The translations under genes and the position numbers were made by a program. Positions 26,089-33,584 of a DNA stretch of 64,000 bases are shown one piece after another. Location: contig NZ_JACOOY010000006.1 of assembly GCF_014287705.1 (NCBI RefSeq), positions 1 through 64,000 of the forward strand, in the 5' to 3' direction. How positions within the stretch are numbered: the first letter of the stretch is position 1; each line of letters starts with the position of its first letter. Under the pieces are notes generated by a model. The model ran no database searches. It saw only the letters and a program-made list of their open reading frames with translations, and was not told the DNA's origin. This stretch comes from Dorea_D hominis. GTDB taxonomy: Bacteria; Bacillota; Clostridia; Lachnospirales; Lachnospiraceae.

Positions 26089-27897
26089 ATGGGATTTGGA
26101 AAAAAGCAAGTGGAAAAAAGAAAATGGATGAAAGTGATCTGCCTGATTATTTTTATCCTGATATCGGCGCTATTTCTGGAAGACCGGCTTCTCGATTATG
26201 TAAATAACCGGAATATAAGGAATACTTCGGAAGTTCTGCTGGATCAGGTGGCAGGGATCATTGAGAGAAATACAGATGACGAAAAAGAGATGATCCAGTC
26301 GTTGAAGGAAGATTATATGGTGCGGGCAAAGGCGGTAGCATATATTCTGGATGCAAATGAGAAGACAGAGCATGATGTGCCGGAACTACAGAAGATCGCG
26401 AAGCTGATGTCTGTCGATGAAGTGCATCTGTTTGATAAGAGCGGTAAGGTTTATAGCGGAACGGTGCCGAAATACTACGGATATAATTTTAGCTCCGGCA
26501 AGCAGATCGCATATTTTAAACCAATGTTGAAAAATAAAAAGCTTACGATGTGTCAGGATGTGACACCGAATACATCAGAAGGAAAGAAGATGATGTATGC
26601 GATCACATGGAATGATGCAGGAACCCGTATGATCCAGGTAGGTGTAGAGCCGGTGCGTCTTCTGGAAAAACTGAAACGAAATGAAATAAAATCCGTTGTC
26701 AGTAATATGCCGGTGTATGAAGGAATCGACATCTATGTAGCAGACAGAAAAAGCGGAAAGATTTATGGTGCAACGGATTCCAGAAAGATTGGCAATAAAC
26801 TGAAACAGTTAAAAATCAGCAAGAGCAGAAGTGTTTCACGGAATATCGACGGCTATACAGTCGGAGTGGTATACGATATGACACATCTTAACGGAAGTAA
26901 TGCAGTGGCAATGCTGAGTGTGATGTTGTATCTGCTTATTGCAACGATTATACTTCTGATTATGATCGCAAGAGTATTGAGAATAAACAGGGAAAAGGAA
27001 GAGCAGTATGCAGTGCTGGCAACGATGGCGGGGCTCAACCACAGTATGTATGTGATCAAACTTAGGGAAAATAAGATCATGCGTTATGGCGGAGTTGAGA
27101 TCGGTGAAAAAAATATGGAAGGAAGGTATTATGAAGATGCGGATGTGCGTCTGCGTGCGCTTCTGGAAAACAGAACCGTAGAAGAGTATCGGGAGGCAGC
27201 AAGAGAATTTATAGATCTGCATACTCTTCCTGAACGAATGGAAGGAGAGAAATATATATCCGGAGATTTTATAGGAACAACACTTGGCTGGTTCCACGCA
27301 TCGTTTATTGCGATTCAGCAGGATGAAGAACAACGGCCGGTGAGTGTAATATTTGCGGTGCGAAGTATTGAATATGAAAAACGAAAAGAAGAGCAGCTGC
27401 TCCGGTCATCCACTACAGACGAGCTGACAAGATGCTATAACCGGCGTGCCTATGAGCAGGATATAAAGGAACTGACAACAGATAAGAAGTTCCTTTATCT
27501 GACCGCGGATGTAAATGGTCTGAAAGCGGTCAATGACCGGCTGGGACATGCCGCCGGAGATGAGTTGCTCTGCGGTGTTGCAGGCTGCATGAAACAGAGC
27601 TTTGAAGATTATGGAAAAGTCTACCGTATCGGCGGTGATGAATTTGTCACAATCCTGTTTACAGATGAGGAACAGTTTGGGATTATTAAGCAGAATTTTG
27701 ATTCGCTTGTGGATAACTGGTCCGGTGACACAGTGCCGCATATGAGTGTCTCCTGCGGAGCAGTCTGGAGTGATGAACGGCAGTGGGAGTCTGTCCGTGA
27801 AATTGCGAAGCTCGCAGACCAGCGGATGTATGAGAAGAAAGCGGAGCATTATGCAAGACGGAAGAGCGATTTCCAGAACTGGATGTATAAGAGATAA
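26089..27897 (+). CDS. membrane-anchored GGDEF diguanylate cyclase
   Basis: A 602-residue protein: N-terminal helix (VICLIIFILISALFLE), a Cache-like extracellular sensor of about 230 residues (VDEVHLFDKSGKVYSGTVP, then MIQVGVEPVRLLEKLK), a second helix (VMLYLLIATIILLIMIARVL), a PAS-like linker, and a C-terminal GGDEF domain with SSTTDELTRCYNRRAYEQD and the active-site motif YRIGGDEFV. No RxxD inhibitory site is seen before the motif. ATG at 26089 is used; an in-frame ATG at 26128 is an alternative. It is the second cyclase in the window and lies directly upstream of the restriction-modification genes. Confidence 0.87.
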   Translation: MGFGKKQVEKRKWMKVICLIIFILISALFLEDRLLDYVNNRNIRNTSEVLLDQVAGIIERNTDDEKEMIQSLKEDYMVRAKAVAYILDANEKTEHDVPELQKIAKLMSVDEVHLFDKSGKVYSGTVPKYYGYNFSSGKQIAYFKPMLKNKKLTMCQDVTPNTSEGKKMMYAITWNDAGTRMIQVGVEPVRLLEKLKRNEIKSVVSNMPVYEGIDIYVADRKSGKIYGATDSRKIGNKLKQLKISKSRSVSRNIDGYTVGVVYDMTHLNGSNAVAMLSVMLYLLIATIILLIMIARVLRINREKEEQYAVLATMAGLNHSMYVIKLRENKIMRYGGVEIGEKNMEGRYYEDADVRLRALLENRTVEEYREAAREFIDLHTLPERMEGEKYISGDFIGTTLGWFHASFIAIQQDEEQRPVSVIFAVRSIEYEKRKEEQLLRSSTTDELTRCYNRRAYEQDIKELTTDKKFLYLTADVNGLKAVNDRLGHAAGDELLCGVAGCMKQSFEDYGKVYRIGGDEFVTILFTDEEQFGIIKQNFDSLVDNWSGDTVPHMSVSCGAVWSDERQWESVREIAKLADQRMYEKKAEHYARRKSDFQNWMYKR

Positions 27898-27918
27898 ACA
27901 AAGATGGAGGAAAGATAG

Positions 27919-29517
27919 ATGGCGGAAGTAGAAAACAGTAAAGATTTAATCAGTGTGTTATGGAGCGGAGCGGATATTCTCCGCTCAAAGATGGATGCAA
28001 ACGAATATAAAAATTATCTGTTAGGAATTGTATTTTACAAATATTTGTCAGATGCATTTTTGATCAAAGTATATGATCTGCTTTATGATGAAAGACCAGA
28101 GACGATGAAAGCCGCATTAGATGCATATATAGAAGCATTAGAGGATGAGAGTGCGGAAGAGTTAAAAGAGGAACTGAAAGACGAATGTCATTACATTATT
28201 GAGCCGGACTTAACTTATACCAGCTTTGCAGATGCAGCGAAAAATAATGCATTCAACAGAGAACAGTTGCAGAAAGGATTCAACAATATCGAACAGAGTG
28301 ATCTAATATTTGCGGACCTTTTTACAGATATTGATCTGTATTCCAATCGTTTAGGAAACGGAGATCAGAAGCAAAGTGACACTATCGCAAATCTGATTAA
28401 AGAAATTGACAAAGCAGACTTGTTAAATTCCGATGCAGAGATTCTTGGAAATGCATATGAATATCTGATTGGACAGTTTGCGTCAGAGACAGGAAAGAAA
28501 GCCGGAGAGTTCTATACACCGCAGGCAGTATCAAAGATCTTGACGAAAATTGCGATTGCCGGTCAGGAAGACAGAAAAGGACTTTCCGTATATGATCCGT
28601 GTATGGGATCAGGCTCATTATTGTTAAATGCAAAGAAATATGCGAAAGAGCCGGAATATATCAAATACTACGGACAGGAGTTGAATACTTCAACTTACAA
28701 TCTCGCAAGAATGAATATGTTCTTACATGGTATCACACCGGAGAATCAGAACCTTCGGAATGGTGATACTCTGGATGGAGACTGGCCTACCGGAGAAGAG
28801 ACAGATTTCCATATGGTACTTATGAATCCTCCGTATTCAGCAAAATGGAGTGCGGCAGCAGGTTTCTTACAGGATGAAAGATTCAGCGACTATGGCGTGT
28901 TAGCACCAAAGTCAAAAGCAGATTATGCATTCTTGCTTCATGGATTGTATCATTTGAAGAGTAATGGAACAATGGCAATTGTACTGCCTCATGGTGTGTT
29001 GTTCAGAGGGGCAGCAGAAGGGAAAATAAGAGAAAAATTACTTCGCTCAGGTAATATCTATGCAGTTATTGGCTTGCCTGCAAATCTCTTTTACAATACA
29101 TCTATTCCGACTTGTATTATCGTATTGAAAAAGCACAGAGATGGCAGAGATGTCCTCTTTATAGATGCATCTAAGAAGTTTGAAAAAGGAAAGAAACAGA
29201 ATGCCATGACAGATGACCATATCGATGAAGTGTTGGAGTTATATTCCAATAGAGAGACGGTAGAAAAAGAGGCATTTCTTGCAAGCTTTGAAGATATCGA
29301 AAAGAATGATTTTAACCTGAATATTCCGCGTTATGTAGATACTTTTGAAAAAGAAGAAGATGTTGACCTGAATGCACTTTTAACAGATATGAAGAAAACA
29401 GATGAAGAACTGGAACAGGTGCAGGGAGAGTTTTTATCACTTCTTAAGGATTTAACTTCGAATGATGAGACAATTATGTCATCACTGAACGACCTGATTG
29501 GAAAGATTGAGGGGTGA
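27919..29517 (+). CDS. hsdM: type I restriction-modification DNA methyltransferase subunit
   Basis: A 532-residue adenine-N6 methyltransferase subunit that joins HsdS to modify host DNA. It has an N-terminal helical HsdM_N domain (LWSGADILRSKMDANEYKN), the SAM-binding motif VYDPCMGSGSLLLNA, and the catalytic motif MNPPYSAKW. GETGK-like residues GKKAGEFYTPQAV are the usual conserved entry to the methylase domain. GATGGAGGAAAGATAG precedes the ATG. The C-terminal helices (DEELEQVQGEFLSLLKDL) contact HsdS. Its stop overlaps the start region of hsdS. Confidence 0.95.
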   Translation: MAEVENSKDLISVLWSGADILRSKMDANEYKNYLLGIVFYKYLSDAFLIKVYDLLYDERPETMKAALDAYIEALEDESAEELKEELKDECHYIIEPDLTYTSFADAAKNNAFNREQLQKGFNNIEQSDLIFADLFTDIDLYSNRLGNGDQKQSDTIANLIKEIDKADLLNSDAEILGNAYEYLIGQFASETGKKAGEFYTPQAVSKILTKIAIAGQEDRKGLSVYDPCMGSGSLLLNAKKYAKEPEYIKYYGQELNTSTYNLARMNMFLHGITPENQNLRNGDTLDGDWPTGEETDFHMVLMNPPYSAKWSAAAGFLQDERFSDYGVLAPKSKADYAFLLHGLYHLKSNGTMAIVLPHGVLFRGAAEGKIREKLLRSGNIYAVIGLPANLFYNTSIPTCIIVLKKHRDGRDVLFIDASKKFEKGKKQNAMTDDHIDEVLELYSNRETVEKEAFLASFEDIEKNDFNLNIPRYVDTFEKEEDVDLNALLTDMKKTDEELEQVQGEFLSLLKDLTSNDETIMSSLNDLIGKIEG

Positions 29518-29522
29518 TGGAT

Positions 29523-30776
29523 ATGGCAAAACCAAAGATTAGATTTAATGGGTATACAGAAGATTGGGAACAGCGTAAGTTGGGAGATATACTAATTGGC
29601 TTGCAGAATAATACACTTTCCAGAGCTGAGTTATCGACTGAGGCAGGAGTTGCAAAGAACGTTCACTATGGTGATGTACTGATCAAGTTTGGAGAAGTCT
29701 TGGATGTAAGCAAAGAGAAGCTTCCAATGATTTCAGATGAGAGCGTGTTATCAAAATATAAATCATCATTTTTGCAAAATGGAGATGTAATTATTGCCGA
29801 TACTGCTGAGGACTCAACTGTTGGAAAATGCAGTGAAATAGCCGGATTGGATGATGAAGTCGTGTTGTCTGGATTACATACTATTCCATACAGACCGATA
29901 GAAAAATTTGCTTCTGGGTACTTGGGATATTATCTAAACTCCAGTGCTTATCATAATCAGTTGCTACCTTTGATGCAGGGAATTAAGGTTACATCAATTT
30001 CAAAAGCTGCTATGCAGGATACCGATATTGTTTATCCTAAATCAGTGAAAGAACAGGGAAAGATTGGTGATTATTTTAGAAACCTCGACACCCTCATCAC
30101 TCTTCACCAACGTAAGTGTGAGCAGACAAAAACATTAAAAAAATATATGCTTCAAAAAATGTTTCCACAAGATGGTGAAAAAGTTCCACAGATAAGATTT
30201 GAAGGATTTACGGAAGATTGGGAACAGCGTAAGTTGGGAGATGTGTTCGAACAGACATCGAATTTAGTAAATCCCAAGGAAGATGAAATAGAACTTTGGA
30301 GTTTAACTGTTGAAGATGGATTAACAAAGAAATCTGATAGATATAACAGAGAATTTCTTGTAAAGAAAGATGATAATTTTAAAGAAGTTCGCCCGGGAGA
30401 TATTGTATATAATCCAATGAATATGACATTGGGAGCAGTTGGATATAATGGAATGGCGAAAAGTGTTGCAGTTTCGGGTTATTACACCACCATGGTTGCC
30501 AAAGAGAATTATGATACATATTACATTAATACATGGCTAAAAAGTCCACAGGCAATACGTTTATATCGCACATATGCGACGGGTTCACTGATAGAAAAAC
30601 AAAGAGTGCAGTTTCCTACGCTTTCTATCATTCCGGTGGCATTCCCTAAATACGAAGAACAGACAAAGATTGGAAATTATTTTCATTTCCTTGACAATCT
30701 CATCACTCTTCACCAGCGCAAGTGTGATGAACTAAAAGAAGTTAAGAAATTTATGTTACAAAACATGTTTGTTTAA
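29523..30776 (+). CDS. hsdS: type I restriction-modification specificity subunit
   Basis: A 417-residue specificity subunit with two target-recognition domains and two conserved helical spacers. Each domain begins DWEQRKLGD (codons at 29562 and 30216) and each spacer begins LITLHQRKC (30093 and 30699). GTG 29514 and ATG 29517 lie too close to the GAGGGG site, so ATG 29523 is preferred. The boundaries of both domains carry near-identical DNA repeats that recur in two silent cassettes downstream (32418-33518), which marks this as a shuffling specificity gene. Confidence 0.93.
   Translation: MAKPKIRFNGYTEDWEQRKLGDILIGLQNNTLSRAELSTEAGVAKNVHYGDVLIKFGEVLDVSKEKLPMISDESVLSKYKSSFLQNGDVIIADTAEDSTVGKCSEIAGLDDEVVLSGLHTIPYRPIEKFASGYLGYYLNSSAYHNQLLPLMQGIKVTSISKAAMQDTDIVYPKSVKEQGKIGDYFRNLDTLITLHQRKCEQTKTLKKYMLQKMFPQDGEKVPQIRFEGFTEDWEQRKLGDVFEQTSNLVNPKEDEIELWSLTVEDGLTKKSDRYNREFLVKKDDNFKEVRPGDIVYNPMNMTLGAVGYNGMAKSVAVSGYYTTMVAKENYDTYYINTWLKSPQAIRLYRTYATGSLIEKQRVQFPTLSIIPVAFPKYEEQTKIGNYFHFLDNLITLHQRKCDELKEVKKFMLQNMFV
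29565..29579 (+). repeat. hsdS shuffling repeat A, copy 1
   Basis: TGGGAACAGCGTAAG, encoding WEQRK at the start of the first active recognition domain; identity extends into GAAGAT upstream and TTGGGAGAT downstream when compared with copy 2. Confidence 0.85.
30093..30119 (+). repeat. hsdS shuffling repeat B, copy 1
   Basis: CTCATCACTCTTCACCAACG followed by TAAGTGT, encoding LITLHQRKC at the end of the first active recognition domain. Confidence 0.85.
30219..30233 (+). repeat. hsdS shuffling repeat A, copy 2
   Basis: Same 15-base core TGGGAACAGCGTAAG, at the start of the second active recognition domain. Confidence 0.85.
30699..30725 (+). repeat. hsdS shuffling repeat B, copy 2
   Basis: CTCATCACTCTTCACCAGCG followed by CAAGTGT, two bases different from copy 1, near the 3' end of hsdS. 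Confidence 0.85.
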
Positions 30777-30792
30777 GGAAAAGGGCGAGAAA

Positions 30793-31440
30793 ATGGGAAA
30801 AATAACTTTATTTCATGGAACACCTGATAAAATTGTAGTTCCGACATATGGACTTGGTGAGAAAAGACATGATTATGGAATTGGATTTTACTTAACGGAC
30901 AATATAGATCTTGCTAAGGAATGGGCTGTTTGCAGACCGAATGAGAAAAATGGCTGGGTTCATCAATATGAATTGGGTACAGAAGGTCTGAAAATATTAG
31001 ATTTTCAAGAAAAAGATGTGTTGGCGTGGCTTGCAGAATTGATGAAACATAGAGATGCAGCAGATTCTAAGCGTTATCGTATGTTGGCAGCAAAGTTTAT
31101 TGAAAAATATGGTGTGGATGCAAGTGATTATGATGTTATAAAAGGTTGGAGAGCAAACGCTTCTTACTTTTATATCGCAAAAGAGTTTGTAAGAGACAAT
31201 ATTGATCTTGAAATATTACCGGAGTTGCTTTCATTGGGCGGTCTTGGCATTCAATATTGTATTAAATCTGAGCGGGCATATTCTAAATTGCAGGAAGTAG
31301 AAGAAAAGTTACTGCCGGTTGATTACAAGGAATATAGCCAAAAGTATAACGAACGTGATATAACGGCAAGACGAAAGATGCGAGAATTAGTAGATTCTGA
31401 TGCAAATAAAGTAACAAATGTATTTAGTACATTATTTTAG
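30793..31440 (+). CDS. DUF3990 protein, ADP-ribosyltransferase-like toxin candidate
   Basis: A 215-residue protein of the DUF3990 type. The N-terminus reads KITLFHGTPDKIVVPTYGLG, then HDYGIGFYLTDNIDLAKEWA. HGT followed by GxGFYLT and an AxxWA helix is the arrangement of the NAD-binding core of ADP-ribosyltransferase folds. Later segments YDVIKGWRANASYFYIAKEF and GGLGIQYCIKSERAYSKL are DUF3990 hallmarks. ATG 30793 is used; an upstream TTG would overlap hsdS without a site. It lies between hsdS and its silent cassettes, and the gene two further on encodes a NADAR protein, a family known to remove ADP-ribose from nucleotides. A toxin role is therefore inferred, not shown. Confidence 0.75.
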   Translation: MGKITLFHGTPDKIVVPTYGLGEKRHDYGIGFYLTDNIDLAKEWAVCRPNEKNGWVHQYELGTEGLKILDFQEKDVLAWLAELMKHRDAADSKRYRMLAAKFIEKYGVDASDYDVIKGWRANASYFYIAKEFVRDNIDLEILPELLSLGGLGIQYCIKSERAYSKLQEVEEKLLPVDYKEYSQKYNERDITARRKMRELVDSDANKVTNVFSTLF

Positions 31441-31451
31441 GAGAGATGACA

Positions 31452-31868
31452 ATGAAGGCATATGCAGAAGAGTATTTGAATGATGTTGTAGAAAATCAGG
31501 GAAAGTTGTTTGATTATGTGGCGCAGAATTTTCCTGATAAAGATACAGAAGAATTTATCAACTTTTATATGAAAAGTAAGACAAGAAAAAGTATTGATGA
31601 ATCGCAGGCATATGTAAATACGATGGATTATAAGGAATTATGGAATTATTTTCAAAAAACAGATCAGTATAAATTGGAAGCTGGAAAAGGTCTTGATGGT
31701 TTTATGCCGGATTGGATTGGCGAGTTTTATGCGTATTATCAATGGTATTACAATATGCCGAGTTCAGAAGTTATTCAGAAGATTCCAGTAGACTTTTTGG
31801 AAAAGGCGTATTCTGGGCTTCATGATCTGGAACTGGATCTGGCAGTAAAAAAAGTAGGTGAAGTGTAA
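31452..31868 (+). CDS. unknown protein in the DUF3990-NADAR module
   Basis: A 138-residue acidic, aromatic-rich cytosolic protein of no recognised family. Notable segments are DYVAQNFPDKDTEEFINFYM and DWIGEFYAYYQWYYNMPSSE followed by DFLEKAYSGLHDLELDLA. TAGGAGAG lies best spaced for ATG 31452; ATG 31446 is an in-frame alternative. It follows the DUF3990 gene by 11 bases and overlaps the NADAR start by one base (TAATG), so the three are one translational unit. Such a co-encoded partner could be a proteinaceous antitoxin, a chaperone or a second effector. Confidence 0.7.
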   Translation: MKAYAEEYLNDVVENQGKLFDYVAQNFPDKDTEEFINFYMKSKTRKSIDESQAYVNTMDYKELWNYFQKTDQYKLEAGKGLDGFMPDWIGEFYAYYQWYYNMPSSEVIQKIPVDFLEKAYSGLHDLELDLAVKKVGEV

Positions 31869-32350
31869 TGCAGATTATTTGCTTTCACAATCCAGATGAA
31901 GAGAACGGATACTTAAGTAATTGGTATCCGTCTAATTTTATAGTTGATGGTGTTCATTTTTCGTCCATGGAACAGTTTATGATGTATCGGAAAGCAATTT
32001 GTTTTCAAGATGAATGCATTGCAGAGCAGATACTCGGCACGAAAGATGTAGCAGAGATCAAAGCGTTAGGACGTGCAGTAAAAGATTATGATGAAAACTA
32101 TTGGAATGGAGTAAGACAGGTTATTGTATACGAAGGATTGCTTGCAAAGTTTTCACAGAATGACGAGCTGAAAGATAACCTTGTAAATACTGGGAATGTG
32201 ATATTAGCAGAATGTGCAGTGAAAGATCGAATCTGGGGTATTGGATTGTCTATGAAAGATGAAAATAGATACGACAAGAGCAAGTGGAGAGGAGAAAATT
32301 TGCTTGGATATACACTGATGATGGTGCGAGAGCGATTGAATTTAGAATAA
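31868..32350 (+). CDS. NADAR-family protein (YbiA-like), ADP-ribose-removing candidate
   Basis: A 160-residue NADAR superfamily protein. It shows the family order FHNPDEENGYLSNWYPSNF, VHFSSMEQFMMYRKA (invariant Glu), IKALGRAVKDYDENYWNGVR and a closing ECAVKDRIWGIGL. Studied NADAR enzymes include the riboflavin-pathway N-glycosidase YbiA, and others that reverse guanine ADP-ribosylation made by DarT-like toxins. With a DUF3990 gene in the same unit, the second role is the better fit here. Its stop is followed within 70 bases by silent hsdS cassettes. Confidence 0.85.
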   Translation: MQIICFHNPDEENGYLSNWYPSNFIVDGVHFSSMEQFMMYRKAICFQDECIAEQILGTKDVAEIKALGRAVKDYDENYWNGVRQVIVYEGLLAKFSQNDELKDNLVNTGNVILAECAVKDRIWGIGLSMKDENRYDKSKWRGENLLGYTLMMVRERLNLE

Positions 32351-32438
32351 TCGTATGTATTGTGATATAGGTGATAATAGTGTTACATACTGCGATAAAG
32401 CGTAAGTAGGCAAGTTTTTGCGAATTAAAATAGATGGG

Positions 32439-32453
32439 TGGGAACAGCGTAAG
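32439..32453 (+). repeat. hsdS shuffling repeat A, copy 3
   Basis: 15-base core TGGGAACAGCGTAAG at the head of silent cassette 1, flanked by GGG upstream and CTGGG downstream. Confidence 0.85.
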
Positions 32454-32924
32454 CTGGGTGAGCTGGCTGAGATAGTAGGTGGAGGAACTCCGAGTACCGG
32501 TATAGATTCATATTGGGATGGTGATATTGATTGGTATGCTCCGGCAGAAATTGGTGAACAGATTTATTTGGAATCTAGTCAGCGTAAAATAACAGAGGAA
32601 GGTTTAAATAAGAGTTCTGCCAAGATTCTTCCCATAGGGACAGTTCTCTTTACATCTCGTGCAGGTATTGGAAAAACCGCTATTTTACTGAAAGAAGGCT
32701 GTACAAATCAAGGCTTTCAGTCCATCGTTCCGAATAAAGAAAAATTAGATTCGTACTTTATTTTTACAAGATCAGAAGAACTTAAGAGATATGGTGAAAC
32801 AGTTGGCGCTGGATCAACATTTGTTGAGGTATCTGGAAAACAGATGGCGAACATGGAATTGATGATGCCAAAGACAATGTTAGAACAACAGCAAATTGGT
32901 GAATATTTTCAAAGTTTAGACCAC

Positions 32925-32951
32925 CTCATCACTCTTCACCAACGCAAGTGT
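32925..32951 (+). repeat. hsdS shuffling repeat B, copy 3
   Basis: CTCATCACTCTTCACCAACG followed by CAAGTGT at the end of silent cassette 1. Confidence 0.85.
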
Positions 32952-32981
32952 ATGACGAATAGATGAAGAACAAAAAACGTT

Positions 32982-32996
32982 TGGGAACAGCGTAAG
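32982..32996 (+). repeat. hsdS shuffling repeat A, copy 4
   Basis: Same 15-base core TGGGAACAGCGTAAG at the head of silent cassette 2. Confidence 0.85.
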
Positions 32997-33458
32997 TTTG
33001 CAGATTTCACATGGGATGCTGGAAAACGGAACAAGGAAGATTTAGATTTAGAACCGTATGCTATTACAAATGAGCACGGATTTATTCGTCAGTGTGCTGC
33101 ACATGATGATTTTGGATATATGAAAGATACGGACAGAAAAGCGTATAATATTGTTCAACCAAATTCGTTTGCCTATAATCCAGCAAGAATAAATGTAGGA
33201 TCCATCGGATACTATAAAGGCGTGAAAAATGTGATAGTTAGTTCACTTTATGAAGTTTTTCAAACAGACAATTATGTGAATGATAGGTTCCTCTGGCATT
33301 GGTTTAAGTCTGATGAATTTCCAAGATGGATTGAAAGACTTCAAGAGGGAAGTGTTCGATTATATTTCTATTATGACAAGTTATGTGAATGTCAATTATA
33401 TATGCCATCACTAGAAGAACAGGAGAAAATTGCCTCGTTTTTAGATGCACTAGACCAC

Positions 33459-33485
33459 CTCATCACCCTTCACCTTCGTAAGCAG
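33459..33485 (+). repeat. hsdS shuffling repeat B, copy 4 (diverged)
   Basis: CTCATCACCCTTCACCTTCG followed by TAAGCAG; differs from the other B copies at several positions, encoding LITLHLRK. Confidence 0.75.
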
Positions 33486-33584
33486 GACAAACGTAAAAAA
33501 GGGTCAAAAAACACTTGAAATCAGTGTAAGTATAAAATAAATAATGTATATTAGATACATAAAATCACAAAGGAGACAAAAATT

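Larger units (their letters stand above)
32418..32966 (+). pseudogene. silent hsdS target-recognition cassette 1
   Basis: A recognition-domain coding unit (GWEQRKLGELAEIVGGGTPS, ending DHLITLHQRKCMTNR) opening without an ATG or ribosome site; only an unsupported TTG exists. It begins with repeat A (32439) and ends with repeat B (32925) in the same frame and direction as the active gene, so exchange at the repeats would give a functional HsdS with new specificity. Its TGA is followed by the second cassette in the same frame. Confidence 0.8.
32967..33518 (+). pseudogene. silent hsdS target-recognition cassette 2
   Basis: A second start-less recognition domain, reading VWEQRKFADFTWDAGKRN and ending LDHLITLHLRKQDKRKKG. 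It continues in the same frame after the TGA of cassette 1 with a much shortened linker (about 8 codons instead of about 30). Cassettes 1 and 2 together therefore resemble a whole hsdS that lost its start and its central spacer. An internal ATG at 33120 is not preceded by a good site. Confidence 0.8.

Noticed and set aside
32418..33518. Reading the silent cassettes as a second functional hsdS
   Set aside because: There is no start codon with a ribosome site, a TGA lies between the two domains, and the central spacer is mostly missing.
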